NCBI GenBank assembly: GCA_963422675.2
Contig: CAXVYS010000014.1
Coordinates: 124,001 to 188,000, forward strand
DNA: 64,000 nt
Source of the DNA: UBA4416 sp963422675
GTDB taxonomy: Bacteria > Bacteroidota > Bacteroidia > B-17B0 > Aurantibacillaceae
Direction of reading: 5' to 3'
The translations under genes and the position numbers were made by a program. The stretch's first letter is position 1; each line of letters begins with the position of its first letter. The notes beneath the pieces are model-generated. The model had not been told where the DNA came from. It did not search any database and saw nothing but the letters and a program-made list of their open reading frames with translations. This document shows positions 8,983 to 17,917 of the stretch, piece by piece.

Positions 8983-11742
8983 CTATTCTTTTACGAATTT
9001 CTTTACAATAAAACTGTTATTGACTTTTAACCGTAAAAAATAAATTCCAGATGTTAAATCTGAGATATTAACCGTAAAATTAGTTTCGTTACTCTCATTT
9101 TTTAAAATCAATTCACCTAAAATATCCACTACTTCATAGTCTGTTTTACCATCTCCCTCCCGACTTGATTTTACCGTAATAACCGACTTAGCCGGGTTTG
9201 GATACACTAAAAAAATATCAGGTTTCGCCGTTTGTTTTATACCAACGTCAAAAGAACATTGCTGTTTACCTGGGTGATTATAAAATTCATTAATCCGTGC
9301 AATATCATTTTTTAATTTGCCTACAGAAAGTATATTCCCGTTTGTCGTAGAAGAACTATCGAAAGAAGTGACAAAGGCATATTCTACTTCCTGCATTTGG
9401 CCGGCATTTATATTAAAAGGGCCGCTGCCTAAAATCAGCCTTCTATCATTAGGAGTATTTCCTGCCGAAATTTCTGTCCAATATCCGCAAGTATTGGCAG
9501 GATCAGTGCTGGTCGAGTTGACGGGATCGCCGGGGTAAACCCAATTAGTCGTTACAGTTCCGCCATAAGCATTTCCTCCACAGGTAAAATTAGTCCCGTC
9601 TCTCCATTTTCCGGTAAGATAACCCTGATATTCCGTACAGGTTTGCGGGTCGGTTGTAGGGGGTAGCGTTCCTGCATAATTATTACTGAAAACCGTAAAT
9701 TTATTAAGCTTGCATTCTTCACCGACCTCATCAATTATTCCATCGTTATCATTATCCATACCATCCGCACTCACAGCCAAAGGTCCTTTTACAATGGCAA
9801 AGCCCTGTGCGGGAGGGTAATTAGCATAACCGATAAACGCCCCTGATGATTGATCGTTATTATCGGCGTTGTAGCCATAACCATAATTACCGGATACATT
9901 GCAGCCGATATAATCATCGTCATAATATCCAATATCTACCTCGCTCCACATACCCACATACACATTGTGGTAATTATCGGCTGAGCGGTTAATAATCTTA
10001 TAATCATAAAAAGTAGTATAACTTAATTCCGGCTTTCCGTTTAAAACACCAGGGCAACCATAGGCATAAGCCATGGCCTGCACTTCAATACCCATGGCAT
10101 TACAACTTGAGTTTGAATGTGTCATGTTATCGTTAAAAATATAATACAATGCCTCGTCCCCCTTTATTTTAGGGTAATCGCCACCCGTAAGCGGATCGTA
10201 AATACCGTTACCGTTCACATCTACAAATGGTGCTAAATTACGGCTGTAATTGCCGGTGCCTTTTGCTGGCCATGTTACAAGATCCTCGCCTGGTGTATAA
10301 GTATTGTTTTGCACATTTCCGCTGTTGAAATTGGTAATAAAATCATTAATATCAGTATAGTTCACTTTCCAGATTTTATCATAATTTATTGCTACTGCCG
10401 ATGTTGTACCTCCGGATATCGTATCTAAAGGACCCGGCCAAAAATCGTTACCTGTTTGACGATAGGTTTGAGCTGCGCCGTGTAATTGATTTGCATTATC
10501 TAAACCACCGATCCATAAAGCAGAAGTCAAATTAGAATGTCTGCCGCTTCCTTTAGGCACTTCATACCTTTCAACATTATTGTAAATACCTGCCGCAATC
10601 TGGTACCCTGAATAACCGCCTATATCCCAATGCATATCTCCACGGTTAGCAATGCCTGCATTTACATTATTAATATCCAATGTTTTAAAGTTATTGTTGT
10701 TAACATCACCAAGCTGCGGAGCATAATTTGTTTTATCGAATTCGTAAAACATTAAAGTTGGCATAGTGGTTTGAACCTGTGTGACAGCAAGGTTTAAACC
10801 GTCTTTTTCAATATAGTCGCCCAAAATATTTGAAGACGGGTAAAAATACTGGTACACTTTATTATTCGGCGCCAACTCAATTATTCCCACACTTGTTATT
10901 CCCAATGCATTTTTTATCATTTTAGTAGCAACGCCGTTGTTCAAACCTTCGCAAATATCATACACTGCATTTGAAACCCCTCCTCCAAACATTGGGTATA
11001 CATCTCCCGCGTTTACAAAGGCTAAGCCCGAATAAATTAACACACCAACTGTGGTAGTACCAAGCCACTTCTTATTTTGAGCATCAATATAAATACAGTT
11101 AATTTTCCCTACAGCGGGAGCAATAGGATTATCATTATAAGAAGTAACTGTGAAAGCACTGTTAATATTAAACTTTACAAGCCTGCTGTTACCGCCAAGC
11201 CAAATTAGGTTGGCATTTTCTGCTTTAACGGAAGTTATAAGATCACTCGGCAATTTGCCGTTTGCCATATTATAATTAGTGAAATTTAAACCATCGAAGC
11301 GCGATAAGCCTGATGCGGTTCCTATATAAACCATAGAACCTACTGTTTCAATACAGGTAACTGTGTTACTGGGTAAGCCGTCGGTTACATCAAACGTTAC
11401 AAAATTTGTTCCCGTAAATTTAACAAGACCTACATTTGTCCCTATCCAAATATTTCCAGAATTGTCTTTTGCTAGAGCCGTTACATTGTTCGACGGCATT
11501 GCCGGAGTAGATGATGTACTATAATAGGTCCAGTTAGTGTTATCGTATTTGGCAAGCGCCACATTCGTTGAAGCCGGTATATTTAAGCCTATCCACTTAT
11601 TACCTGAGTTATCAACCAACATGGACGTGGTTCTTATTACTGGCCCCGAAACATGCATACTTGAAGTATATGTTGTAAAGCCGTTCTGCGCTTTGATTAA
11701 AAGCTGAGCAATACCAAAAAAAGCAAATAGTAGTGTTTTCAT
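8983..11742 (-). CDS. Secreted beta-propeller protein with T9SS type A sorting domain
   Basis: The 919-residue protein has an N-terminal signal peptide. The first 300 residues hold two-component-regulator-propeller repeats (DNSGNIWIGTNVGLVKF, VYIGTASGLSRFDG, LIWLGGNSRLVKFN). The middle is a large region of unknown fold with aspartate-rich, calcium-site-like loops such as DMDNDNDGIIDEVGEE and VDVNGNGIYDPLTGGDYP. The last 80 residues, from FLVYPNPAKSVITV to GIYFLRLKVNNSFIVKKFV, form a Por/T9SS type A sorting tail that targets the protein across the outer membrane. A strong terminator follows. The propeller suggests ligand or surface binding; the exact role is unknown. Confidence 0.85.
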   Translation of the reverse strand: MKTLLFAFFGIAQLLIKAQNGFTTYTSSMHVSGPVIRTTSMLVDNSGNKWIGLNIPASTNVALAKYDNTNWTYYSTSSTPAMPSNNVTALAKDNSGNIWIGTNVGLVKFTGTNFVTFDVTDGLPSNTVTCIETVGSMVYIGTASGLSRFDGLNFTNYNMANGKLPSDLITSVKAENANLIWLGGNSRLVKFNINSAFTVTSYNDNPIAPAVGKINCIYIDAQNKKWLGTTTVGVLIYSGLAFVNAGDVYPMFGGGVSNAVYDICEGLNNGVATKMIKNALGITSVGIIELAPNNKVYQYFYPSSNILGDYIEKDGLNLAVTQVQTTMPTLMFYEFDKTNYAPQLGDVNNNNFKTLDINNVNAGIANRGDMHWDIGGYSGYQIAAGIYNNVERYEVPKGSGRHSNLTSALWIGGLDNANQLHGAAQTYRQTGNDFWPGPLDTISGGTTSAVAINYDKIWKVNYTDINDFITNFNSGNVQNNTYTPGEDLVTWPAKGTGNYSRNLAPFVDVNGNGIYDPLTGGDYPKIKGDEALYYIFNDNMTHSNSSCNAMGIEVQAMAYAYGCPGVLNGKPELSYTTFYDYKIINRSADNYHNVYVGMWSEVDIGYYDDDYIGCNVSGNYGYGYNADNNDQSSGAFIGYANYPPAQGFAIVKGPLAVSADGMDNDNDGIIDEVGEECKLNKFTVFSNNYAGTLPPTTDPQTCTEYQGYLTGKWRDGTNFTCGGNAYGGTVTTNWVYPGDPVNSTSTDPANTCGYWTEISAGNTPNDRRLILGSGPFNINAGQMQEVEYAFVTSFDSSSTTNGNILSVGKLKNDIARINEFYNHPGKQQCSFDVGIKQTAKPDIFLVYPNPAKSVITVKSSREGDGKTDYEVVDILGELILKNESNETNFTVNISDLTSGIYFLRLKVNNSFIVKKFVKE

Positions 11743-11944
11743 AAAAAATTGGTTTAATTTATTTAAAGGTATCTCAATAAAATGGCTCCTATCAGAGACG
11801 ATTCACAAGTGGCGGATAGTTTCACACAACTGGAGCGTTTTCGACAATAAGTGTTAAAACCGCTCAGAACAGAAAAATAGTTAAACACGCTAAAAAGTTA
11901 ACAAATTTTAACAAGCGTAAAATAGCTACAACCCTTGTCAATGC

Positions 11945-11952
11945 TAATTTTG
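11945..11952 (+). promoter_or_regulatory. Candidate -7 element of the moxR-bat operon
   Basis: TAATTTTG matches TAnnTTTG and lies 23 bases before the moxR ATG. I could not find a TTG at the expected upstream spacing, so only the -7 half is supported. Confidence 0.45.
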
Positions 11953-11975
11953 TGCAGCTTGTATAAAAAAGACTT

Positions 11976-12968
11976 ATGGTAATAGACATTAAAGAATTGA
12001 ATGAAAAAATTCAAAAGGAAAGTGCATTCGTAGATTTGCTATCCATTGAAATGGATAAAGTAATTGTTGGACAAAGCCACATGGTGGAACGTTTGCTGAT
12101 TGGTTTACTTAGCAACGGACACATTCTTTTAGAAGGAGTACCCGGCCTGGCAAAGACATTGGCTATTAATACTCTGGCAAAATGTATCGATGCTCAGTTC
12201 AGCCGTATTCAGTTTACACCCGATCTTTTACCGGCCGATTTAATCGGAACCATGATCTATAATCAAAAACAGGAACAATTCTCTATCAGAAAAGGACCTA
12301 TTTTTGCCAATTTCGTTTTAGCGGATGAGATCAACCGTGCTCCGGCCAAGGTACAATCAGCCTTACTGGAAGCCATGCAGGAAAAACAAGTTACTATTGG
12401 TGAAGAAACCTTTAAGCTTCCAAATCCCTTTTTAGTACTGGCTACTCAAAACCCTATCGATCAGGAAGGTACCTACCCTTTACCTGAAGCCCAAATGGAT
12501 CGTTTCATGCTAAAAGTGGTTATTACCTACCCTAACAAAGAAGAAGAACGCAAAATTATTGCCTCAAATATTTCCAAAGCAGGTATGGCCAAACCCAGCA
12601 TTATTTTAAAACCGGAAGATGTATTAAGAGCGCGTGAAGTGGTGAAAGATGTTTACATGGACGAGAAAATTGAACGTTACATTGTAGATATCGTTTTTGC
12701 AACCCGTTTCCCTAAAGAATACCGTTTAGATAAATTTGCTCCCTTAATTTCTTATGGAGGTTCGCCACGTGCCAGTATCAATCTGGCATTGGCAGCTAAA
12801 GCTTATGCATTTATTAAACGCAGAGGCTACGTTATTCCTGAGGATGTACGTGCCGTGTGCCTGGATGTAATGCGCCACAGAATTGGTTTAACCTACGAAG
12901 CCGAAGCGGAAAACATTACGACTGAATATATCATTAATGAGTTATTAAACGTAGTTGAAGTTCCATAG
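11976..12968 (+). CDS. MoxR-family AAA+ ATPase
   Basis: This 330-residue ATPase heads the operon. It has the Walker A variant EGVPGLAKT (near residue 48), Walker B in FVLADEINRAPAKVQSALLEAMQE, and the sensor/arginine-finger blocks ATQNPIDQEGTYPLPEAQMDRF and YGGSPRASINLALAAKA. MoxR ATPases act as chaperones that load or activate partner VWA-domain proteins. Here the partners are almost certainly the DUF58 protein and BatA/BatB just downstream. It is cytosolic. A 61-bp inverted repeat lies in the 80-base gap before the next gene. Confidence 0.95.
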   Translation: MVIDIKELNEKIQKESAFVDLLSIEMDKVIVGQSHMVERLLIGLLSNGHILLEGVPGLAKTLAINTLAKCIDAQFSRIQFTPDLLPADLIGTMIYNQKQEQFSIRKGPIFANFVLADEINRAPAKVQSALLEAMQEKQVTIGEETFKLPNPFLVLATQNPIDQEGTYPLPEAQMDRFMLKVVITYPNKEEERKIIASNISKAGMAKPSIILKPEDVLRAREVVKDVYMDEKIERYIVDIVFATRFPKEYRLDKFAPLISYGGSPRASINLALAAKAYAFIKRRGYVIPEDVRAVCLDVMRHRIGLTYEAEAENITTEYIINELLNVVEVP

Positions 12969-12969
12969 A

Positions 12970-13030
12970 GATTTTAGAAATGAGAAATAAGATTTTAGAA
13001 GTGAACACTTCAAATCTTAAATCTAAAATC
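12970..13030. repeat. Nested inverted repeat between moxR and DUF58 gene
   Basis: The outer arms GATTTTAGA (12970-12978) and TCTAAAATC (13022-13030) are exact complements. Inside them, TAAGATTT...AAGTG pairs with CACTT...AAATCTTA around a two-base centre. No T-run follows, so it is not an ordinary terminator. A related pair of arms occurs at 52330-52430, which suggests a small dispersed element. Confidence 0.7.
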
Positions 13031-13048
13031 ATACCTTTTAAATAAAAT

Positions 13049-13915
13049 ATGGAAACCGCAGAATTACTTAAAAAAGTAAGGAAAATAGAAATTAAAACCA
13101 AAGGGTTAAGTAACCAGATATTTTCCGGTGAATACCATTCGGCTTTTAAAGGACGTGGTATGGCATTTAGCGAAGTAAGGGAATACACTCCCGGCGACGA
13201 TGTTAGAACCATTGACTGGAATGTGACCGCACGTTTAAGAACTCCTTACGTAAAAGTATTTGAAGAAGAACGTGAATTAAGCGTCATGATCCTTGTGGAC
13301 GTAAGTGCCAGTGGAAAATTTGGTACGCACAAACAATTTAAAAAAGATTTGATTACTGAGCTATGCGCTGTAATTGCTTTTTCGGCTTCACAAAATAATG
13401 ATAAGATCGGCGTTATTTTCTTTAGTGATAAAATTGAAAAATTTATCCCACCTAAAAAAGGGAAATCCCATATTTTAAGAATTATTCGCGAGCTTGTAAA
13501 CCTGGAACCTCAGCAAACAGGTACAAATATAGAACTGGCCTTAAAATACCTCTCTAATATCATTAAAAAGAAAAGTATCAGTTTTATCATTTCTGATTTT
13601 TATGATACCAATAAATTTTCGGACGCTATGAAAATTGCCAACAGAAAACATGATGTGGTGGCGTTAAGAGTGATCGATCTTCATGAAAATAAATTACCCG
13701 ATGTTGGCCTGATTAAGTTAAAAGACAATGAAACGGGGAAATTAATGTGGGTAGATACCAGCGACAAAGCATTTAGAAAGCAATTTGAAATTAACCATTT
13801 GAAATTTGAAGCTGAATTGAAAGACACCTTTAATAAAAGTGGTGTTGATTTCGCTACCATTAACACACACGAAGGATATATTAAACCATTAATGAATCTA
13901 TTTAAGAAAAGATAG
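13049..13915 (+). CDS. DUF58 domain protein (Bat operon)
   Basis: The 288-residue cytosolic protein has the DUF58 hallmark FRGRGMAFSEVREYTPGDDVR-like block near residues 31-52 (AFKGRGMAFSEVREY, then PGDDVRTIDWNVTAR). It also has a VWA-like core with MIDAS residues DVSAS near residue 87. DUF58 proteins are usual partners of MoxR ATPases. It lies between moxR and the bat genes on the same strand. A second, separate DUF58 paralogue occurs at 28670-29593. Confidence 0.93.
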   Translation: METAELLKKVRKIEIKTKGLSNQIFSGEYHSAFKGRGMAFSEVREYTPGDDVRTIDWNVTARLRTPYVKVFEEERELSVMILVDVSASGKFGTHKQFKKDLITELCAVIAFSASQNNDKIGVIFFSDKIEKFIPPKKGKSHILRIIRELVNLEPQQTGTNIELALKYLSNIIKKKSISFIISDFYDTNKFSDAMKIANRKHDVVALRVIDLHENKLPDVGLIKLKDNETGKLMWVDTSDKAFRKQFEINHLKFEAELKDTFNKSGVDFATINTHEGYIKPLMNLFKKR

Positions 13916-13974
13916 GAAAGACTAAAGAGACAGAAGGGACTAAAGAGAAGCAGGACGAAATGCTTACTAAAACT

Positions 13975-14955
13975 ATGAAACTAAAAAAATACATATTTCT
14001 TCTTTTTGCAATTTTTGCAGGATTGTCAATAAACGCACAGGTAGAGGTACATGCCGTTTTAGATTCGAACAGTATTAGAATTGGCGAACAAACCAAACTG
14101 GATATTTATTTACGCTATGATGCCAATGCTCATAAAAACCTGGATATTGTTTGGCCGCTGATAGAAGACACTCTTAAAAAGGAAATTGAAGTAGTTAACG
14201 TTACTAAAATTGATACAACTATCCCCGATAAATCTCAACCGGGCATCATTCAACAGCATATTCAACTTACCATTACCTCTTTTGATTCGGGCTACTACGC
14301 CATTCCTCCTTTTAAATTTATTGTAAATAAAGATACCGCACACCCTTTGGTTACTGAGCCTTTATTATTTACAGTAAACACCTTACCAACCGATACGGCT
14401 TTAATAAAAATAAAAGACATTAAACCACCTTTTGATGAACCCTTTGATTGGAAATGGTATCTACCATACGCCTATTGGGGACTTGCCATTTTAGCTGCTG
14501 TTATTATTTTAATTTTAGTCATCAGAAGATTAAATAAAAATAAACCAATAGTGGTCGTCGAAGATACCACTCCTAAAATTCCACCTCACGTTACGGCGTT
14601 TGATGCTCTTGAAAAAATTAAAGCAGAAGCAATCTGGAAAGAGAACCGGACAAAGGAATACTATTCAGCAATCACTGATACCATTCGTCTTTATATTGAA
14701 GAACGCTTTAAGATCAATGCACTTGAATTAACCTCTGATGAAATATTGCACATTTTTAAATCACAGGTAGTAGATACTGAAAGCAAACACAAACTTCAGC
14801 AAATCCTTACCCTATCCGACTTTGTGAAATTTGCCAAACAAATTCCTATTGAGGCCGAACACACCATCACCTTAAACAATGCTTTTGATTTTGTAAATGG
14901 GACGCTACGCGAAGAAGCCATACCAATCAATCCAACAAAAAATACTGAAAACTAA
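13975..14955 (+). CDS. Bat-operon membrane protein with periplasmic N-terminal domain
   Basis: The signal peptide MKLKKYIFLLFAIFAGLSINAQ makes the ATG at 13975 the likely start; another in-frame ATG lies 15 bases upstream. A periplasmic beta domain of about 130 residues (QVEVHAVLDSNSIRIGEQTK...) resembles a short BatD. One membrane helix near residues 160-182 (YWGLAILAAVIILILVI) follows, then a cytosolic helical domain (YYSAITDTIRLYIEERF...) like the tail of BatD and DUF4381 proteins. It sits 11 bases before batA. The family name is approximate but the operon role is clear. Confidence 0.8.
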   Translation: MKLKKYIFLLFAIFAGLSINAQVEVHAVLDSNSIRIGEQTKLDIYLRYDANAHKNLDIVWPLIEDTLKKEIEVVNVTKIDTTIPDKSQPGIIQQHIQLTITSFDSGYYAIPPFKFIVNKDTAHPLVTEPLLFTVNTLPTDTALIKIKDIKPPFDEPFDWKWYLPYAYWGLAILAAVIILILVIRRLNKNKPIVVVEDTTPKIPPHVTAFDALEKIKAEAIWKENRTKEYYSAITDTIRLYIEERFKINALELTSDEILHIFKSQVVDTESKHKLQQILTLSDFVKFAKQIPIEAEHTITLNNAFDFVNGTLREEAIPINPTKNTEN

Positions 14956-14966
14956 AAACATATAAT

Positions 14967-15977
14967 TTGTACTCCTATTTTAACGACATACAGTTTGCTG
15001 AAAAACACTGGTTTTGGTTATTCCTGATCATCCCTGTGTTATTGGCATGGTATATATATAAAGCAAAAACATACGAAGGAGAAATAAACTATTCATCTTT
15101 TCATTTATTTTCCGGAATAAAATCTTCCTTAAGAGCTAAATTCAGACACGTTCTGTTCTTTTTACGTTTATGCTGCATTTCCTTTTTAATTTTAGCTATT
15201 GCCCGTCCTCAATCCCGCAGCAGCTGGAAGGATACTAAAACAGAGGGAATTGACATTGTAGTAAGTTTAGATCTTTCATTATCCATGCTGGCAAAAGATT
15301 TTAAACCCAACCGTTTAGAAGTGGCTAAAGATGTATTGGCTGATTTTATTGATGCAAGGCCTAATGATAAAATAGGTTTAGTGGTGTTTGGCGGAGAAGC
15401 GTTTACTCAATGCCCTTTAACTACCGATCACAAAATCATTAAAAACATGTTTAAGGATATTAAAGCCGGGATGCTCGAACAGGGAACGGCTATTGGTTTG
15501 GGTTTAGCAGATGGCGTCGCTCGTGTAAAAGATAGTAAAGCCAAAAGCAAAGTGGTTATTTTAATTTCGGATGGGGTAAATAACGTGGGAGAAATTGCTC
15601 CCTTAACAGCTGCCGATATTGCTAAAACATTTGGTGTACGGGTGTATTGTATTGGTGTAGGAACTAAAGGGAAAGCCCTGCAACCTGTGGCTTTGTACCC
15701 TAACGGTGAAATTGAATACGATTATGTGGATGTGGATATTGATGATGAAACCATGACTAAAATTGCCCAGATGACCGGAGGAAAATATTTCAGAGCAACC
15801 GATAAACAAAGTCTGGAAAACACGTATAAGGAAATTGATAAATTAGAAAAAACCATTATCAGTGAAAAAAGCTTTACAAATAAAGCGGAACATTTTTTAC
15901 CATTAGCCATAGCGGCACTGGTATGTTTATTATTGGAATTTTTATTGAAACGCTTTGTATTTAAAGCAATACCATAA
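14967..15977 (+). CDS. batA: BatA, membrane-anchored VWA protein
   Basis: Two N-terminal membrane helices (residues ~14-30 and ~60-80) precede a VWA domain with MIDAS motif DLSLS in IDIVVSLDLSLSMLAKDF and the second-loop residues in EQGTAIGLGLADGV. A C-terminal helix (PLAIAALVCLLLEFLL) anchors the other end. The gene starts with TTG at 14967, as no ATG precedes the first helix. BatA is part of the aerotolerance/envelope complex known from Bacteroides. It overlaps batB by one base (TAATG). Confidence 0.92.
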   Translation: MYSYFNDIQFAEKHWFWLFLIIPVLLAWYIYKAKTYEGEINYSSFHLFSGIKSSLRAKFRHVLFFLRLCCISFLILAIARPQSRSSWKDTKTEGIDIVVSLDLSLSMLAKDFKPNRLEVAKDVLADFIDARPNDKIGLVVFGGEAFTQCPLTTDHKIIKNMFKDIKAGMLEQGTAIGLGLADGVARVKDSKAKSKVVILISDGVNNVGEIAPLTAADIAKTFGVRVYCIGVGTKGKALQPVALYPNGEIEYDYVDVDIDDETMTKIAQMTGGKYFRATDKQSLENTYKEIDKLEKTIISEKSFTNKAEHFLPLAIAALVCLLLEFLLKRFVFKAIP

Positions 15978-17023
15978 TGTTTAAATTTGAGAATCACATA
16001 TTTTTTTATGCCTTTGCACTTATTCCCGTTTGTGTAGCTATTTATATCTGGTATGTATTAAGTACCAGGAAAAATTTAAAGAAACTGGGAGATGCAGGGC
16101 TTATCCATTTATTAACCCCCCATGTTTCCAAAGCCAAGAAAACCACGAGGTTTATTTTATTTACGTTGGGGTTATCCTTTTTAATTTTGGGAATCTGTAA
16201 TTTACAAACCGGCAGTAAAATGCAGGATGTAAAGCGGGAAGGCGCCGATATTATGGTTTGCCTCGACGTTTCAAACAGTATGCTGGCACAGGATTTATCT
16301 CCCAACCGTTTAGAAAGAGCGAAAATTGCCATTGAAAACATGATCGATAAATTACAGGGCGATCGTTTAGGAATTATTGTATTTGCAGGAGAAGCCTATG
16401 TTCAGTTACCGATTACCACGGATTATGGTACAGCCAAATTATTTTTGGAAAGTATTAATACAAATGTAGTTCCTCTACAGGGGACGAACATTGCCGATGC
16501 CATTAATACAGCCGTTGAAAGTTTTGGTAAGGATGAAGGAAAAAACAAAGCCATTGTTATTATTACGGATGGTGAGCAAAACGAAGAAGATGATGCTGTT
16601 TCAGCTGCTGATGAGGCTGCAAAGAAAAACATTGTGATCCATACCATTGGTGTTGGGTCAGAATCAGGTGTACCTATTCCTAACGTTATTAATGGCATTA
16701 CCAATGGCTATAAAAAAGATAAACAAGGTAATACTATTGTTACAAAACTGGATGCTAAAATATTGCAGGATATTGCCGCAGCTACCAATGGTGCTTATGT
16801 ACAGGCTACCAGTGCTGATATTGGGTTGGATGCCATCTTAAATAAGGTAGCGGAAATGGATAAGAAACAAATGGAGAGTAAAATGTATACCGATTACGAA
16901 GACCAGTTTCAATGGTTTTTAGGTGCTGCACTCTTATTCTTAGTCATAGAATCTTTAGTATCTGAAAGGGTAAGTAAACTCTGGAAAAAATTGAATTTAT
17001 TTAAAAATGCAAAAACGGTATAA
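15977..17023 (+). CDS. batB: BatB, membrane-anchored VWA protein
   Basis: This 348-residue paralogue of BatA has the same layout: helices near residues 8-25 and 55-75, a VWA domain with MIDAS DVSNS (IMVCLDVSNSMLAQDL) and LQGTNIADAI, and a C-terminal helix. Its start codon uses the last base of the batA stop, and its 3' end overlaps batC by 17 bases, so translational coupling across batA-B-C is likely. BatA and BatB are expected to interact in the inner membrane with MoxR activating them. Confidence 0.92.
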   Translation: MFKFENHIFFYAFALIPVCVAIYIWYVLSTRKNLKKLGDAGLIHLLTPHVSKAKKTTRFILFTLGLSFLILGICNLQTGSKMQDVKREGADIMVCLDVSNSMLAQDLSPNRLERAKIAIENMIDKLQGDRLGIIVFAGEAYVQLPITTDYGTAKLFLESINTNVVPLQGTNIADAINTAVESFGKDEGKNKAIVIITDGEQNEEDDAVSAADEAAKKNIVIHTIGVGSESGVPIPNVINGITNGYKKDKQGNTIVTKLDAKILQDIAAATNGAYVQATSADIGLDAILNKVAEMDKKQMESKMYTDYEDQFQWFLGAALLFLVIESLVSERVSKLWKKLNLFKNAKTV

Positions 17024-17765
17024 TTATTTTTTGATCATTGGTGTATTATCACTCTCTTCTTTCTTAGGCGTTGCCCAGGAAGAGAAAAAGATATTGCGCG
17101 ATGGGAACAATGCCTATCATGGAGGTAAAGCTATGGAGGCAGCTTCTTTTTATAAAAAATCGTTAAAAGAAAAACCGACTTATTACAAAGCAAATTTTAA
17201 TTTGGGTGATGCCCTTTACAAAGTTGGAGGACTTATTAAAACCGGTAAAATTAATCCGCCAAACAAGCGTATGACTCCCGATTCTGCCGCTAACCTGGTA
17301 TATGAACAAGCTGCAGAACAATTTGAAGTAGTAGCAAAATCCGTTTCTAATGCCGACACTATCCAAAAAGCATGGCATAATTATGGAAACGCAAAATTGA
17401 TGCAGAAAAGCTATGAAGATGCGATCATGGGCTATAAAAAATCCTTGAAATTAAATCCGAAAGACGAAGATACCCGCTACAATTTAGCTTATGCTCAAAA
17501 GCAATTGAAGGAGCAACAAAAAAATCAGGATAAAAAAGATCAGAAAAAACAAGGTAATCAAAATAAAGATCAACAGGAAAAAGATAAAGAAAAAATAAAT
17601 AATCCTAATGATAAAGATAAGCAGGAAGCCCAGCAACCACAAATGAGTAAGGAACAGGCCGAACAAATGCTGAACGCTTTAAAAAATTCAGAAAAAAATA
17701 ATCAAAAACTAAGAGAGAAAAAAGGAGAACCCGGGCAAAAGAAAACGGTAGAAAAAGATTGGTAG
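17007..17765 (+). CDS. batC: BatC, TPR protein
   Basis: The 252-residue protein has a signal peptide (YFLIIGVLSLSSFLGVAQ), three TPR units (for example NAYHGGKAMEAASFYKKSLKE and AWHNYGNAKLMQKSYEDAIM), and a C-terminal low-complexity tail of about 90 residues very rich in Lys, Gln, Asn and Asp. TPRs bind protein partners, and BatC is the periplasmic adaptor of the Bat complex. The tail composition is usual for this family. It overlaps batB by 17 bases. Confidence 0.9.
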   Translation: MQKRYNYFLIIGVLSLSSFLGVAQEEKKILRDGNNAYHGGKAMEAASFYKKSLKEKPTYYKANFNLGDALYKVGGLIKTGKINPPNKRMTPDSAANLVYEQAAEQFEVVAKSVSNADTIQKAWHNYGNAKLMQKSYEDAIMGYKKSLKLNPKDEDTRYNLAYAQKQLKEQQKNQDKKDQKKQGNQNKDQQEKDKEKINNPNDKDKQEAQQPQMSKEQAEQMLNALKNSEKNNQKLREKKGEPGQKKTVEKDW

Positions 17766-17917
17766 AGCAGCGGAAAATGTGAAATGAAATACTAAATAAG
17801 GTAAGAACTAAAAAGCGAAACCTTATAAATGAAGCATCAAACAAAGCTCAAATTAATACGTTCCCCCGTTTTAAGAGTTTTTCAAAAAATAGAAAATCTA
17901 GTTTAAGTATTAAAAAA

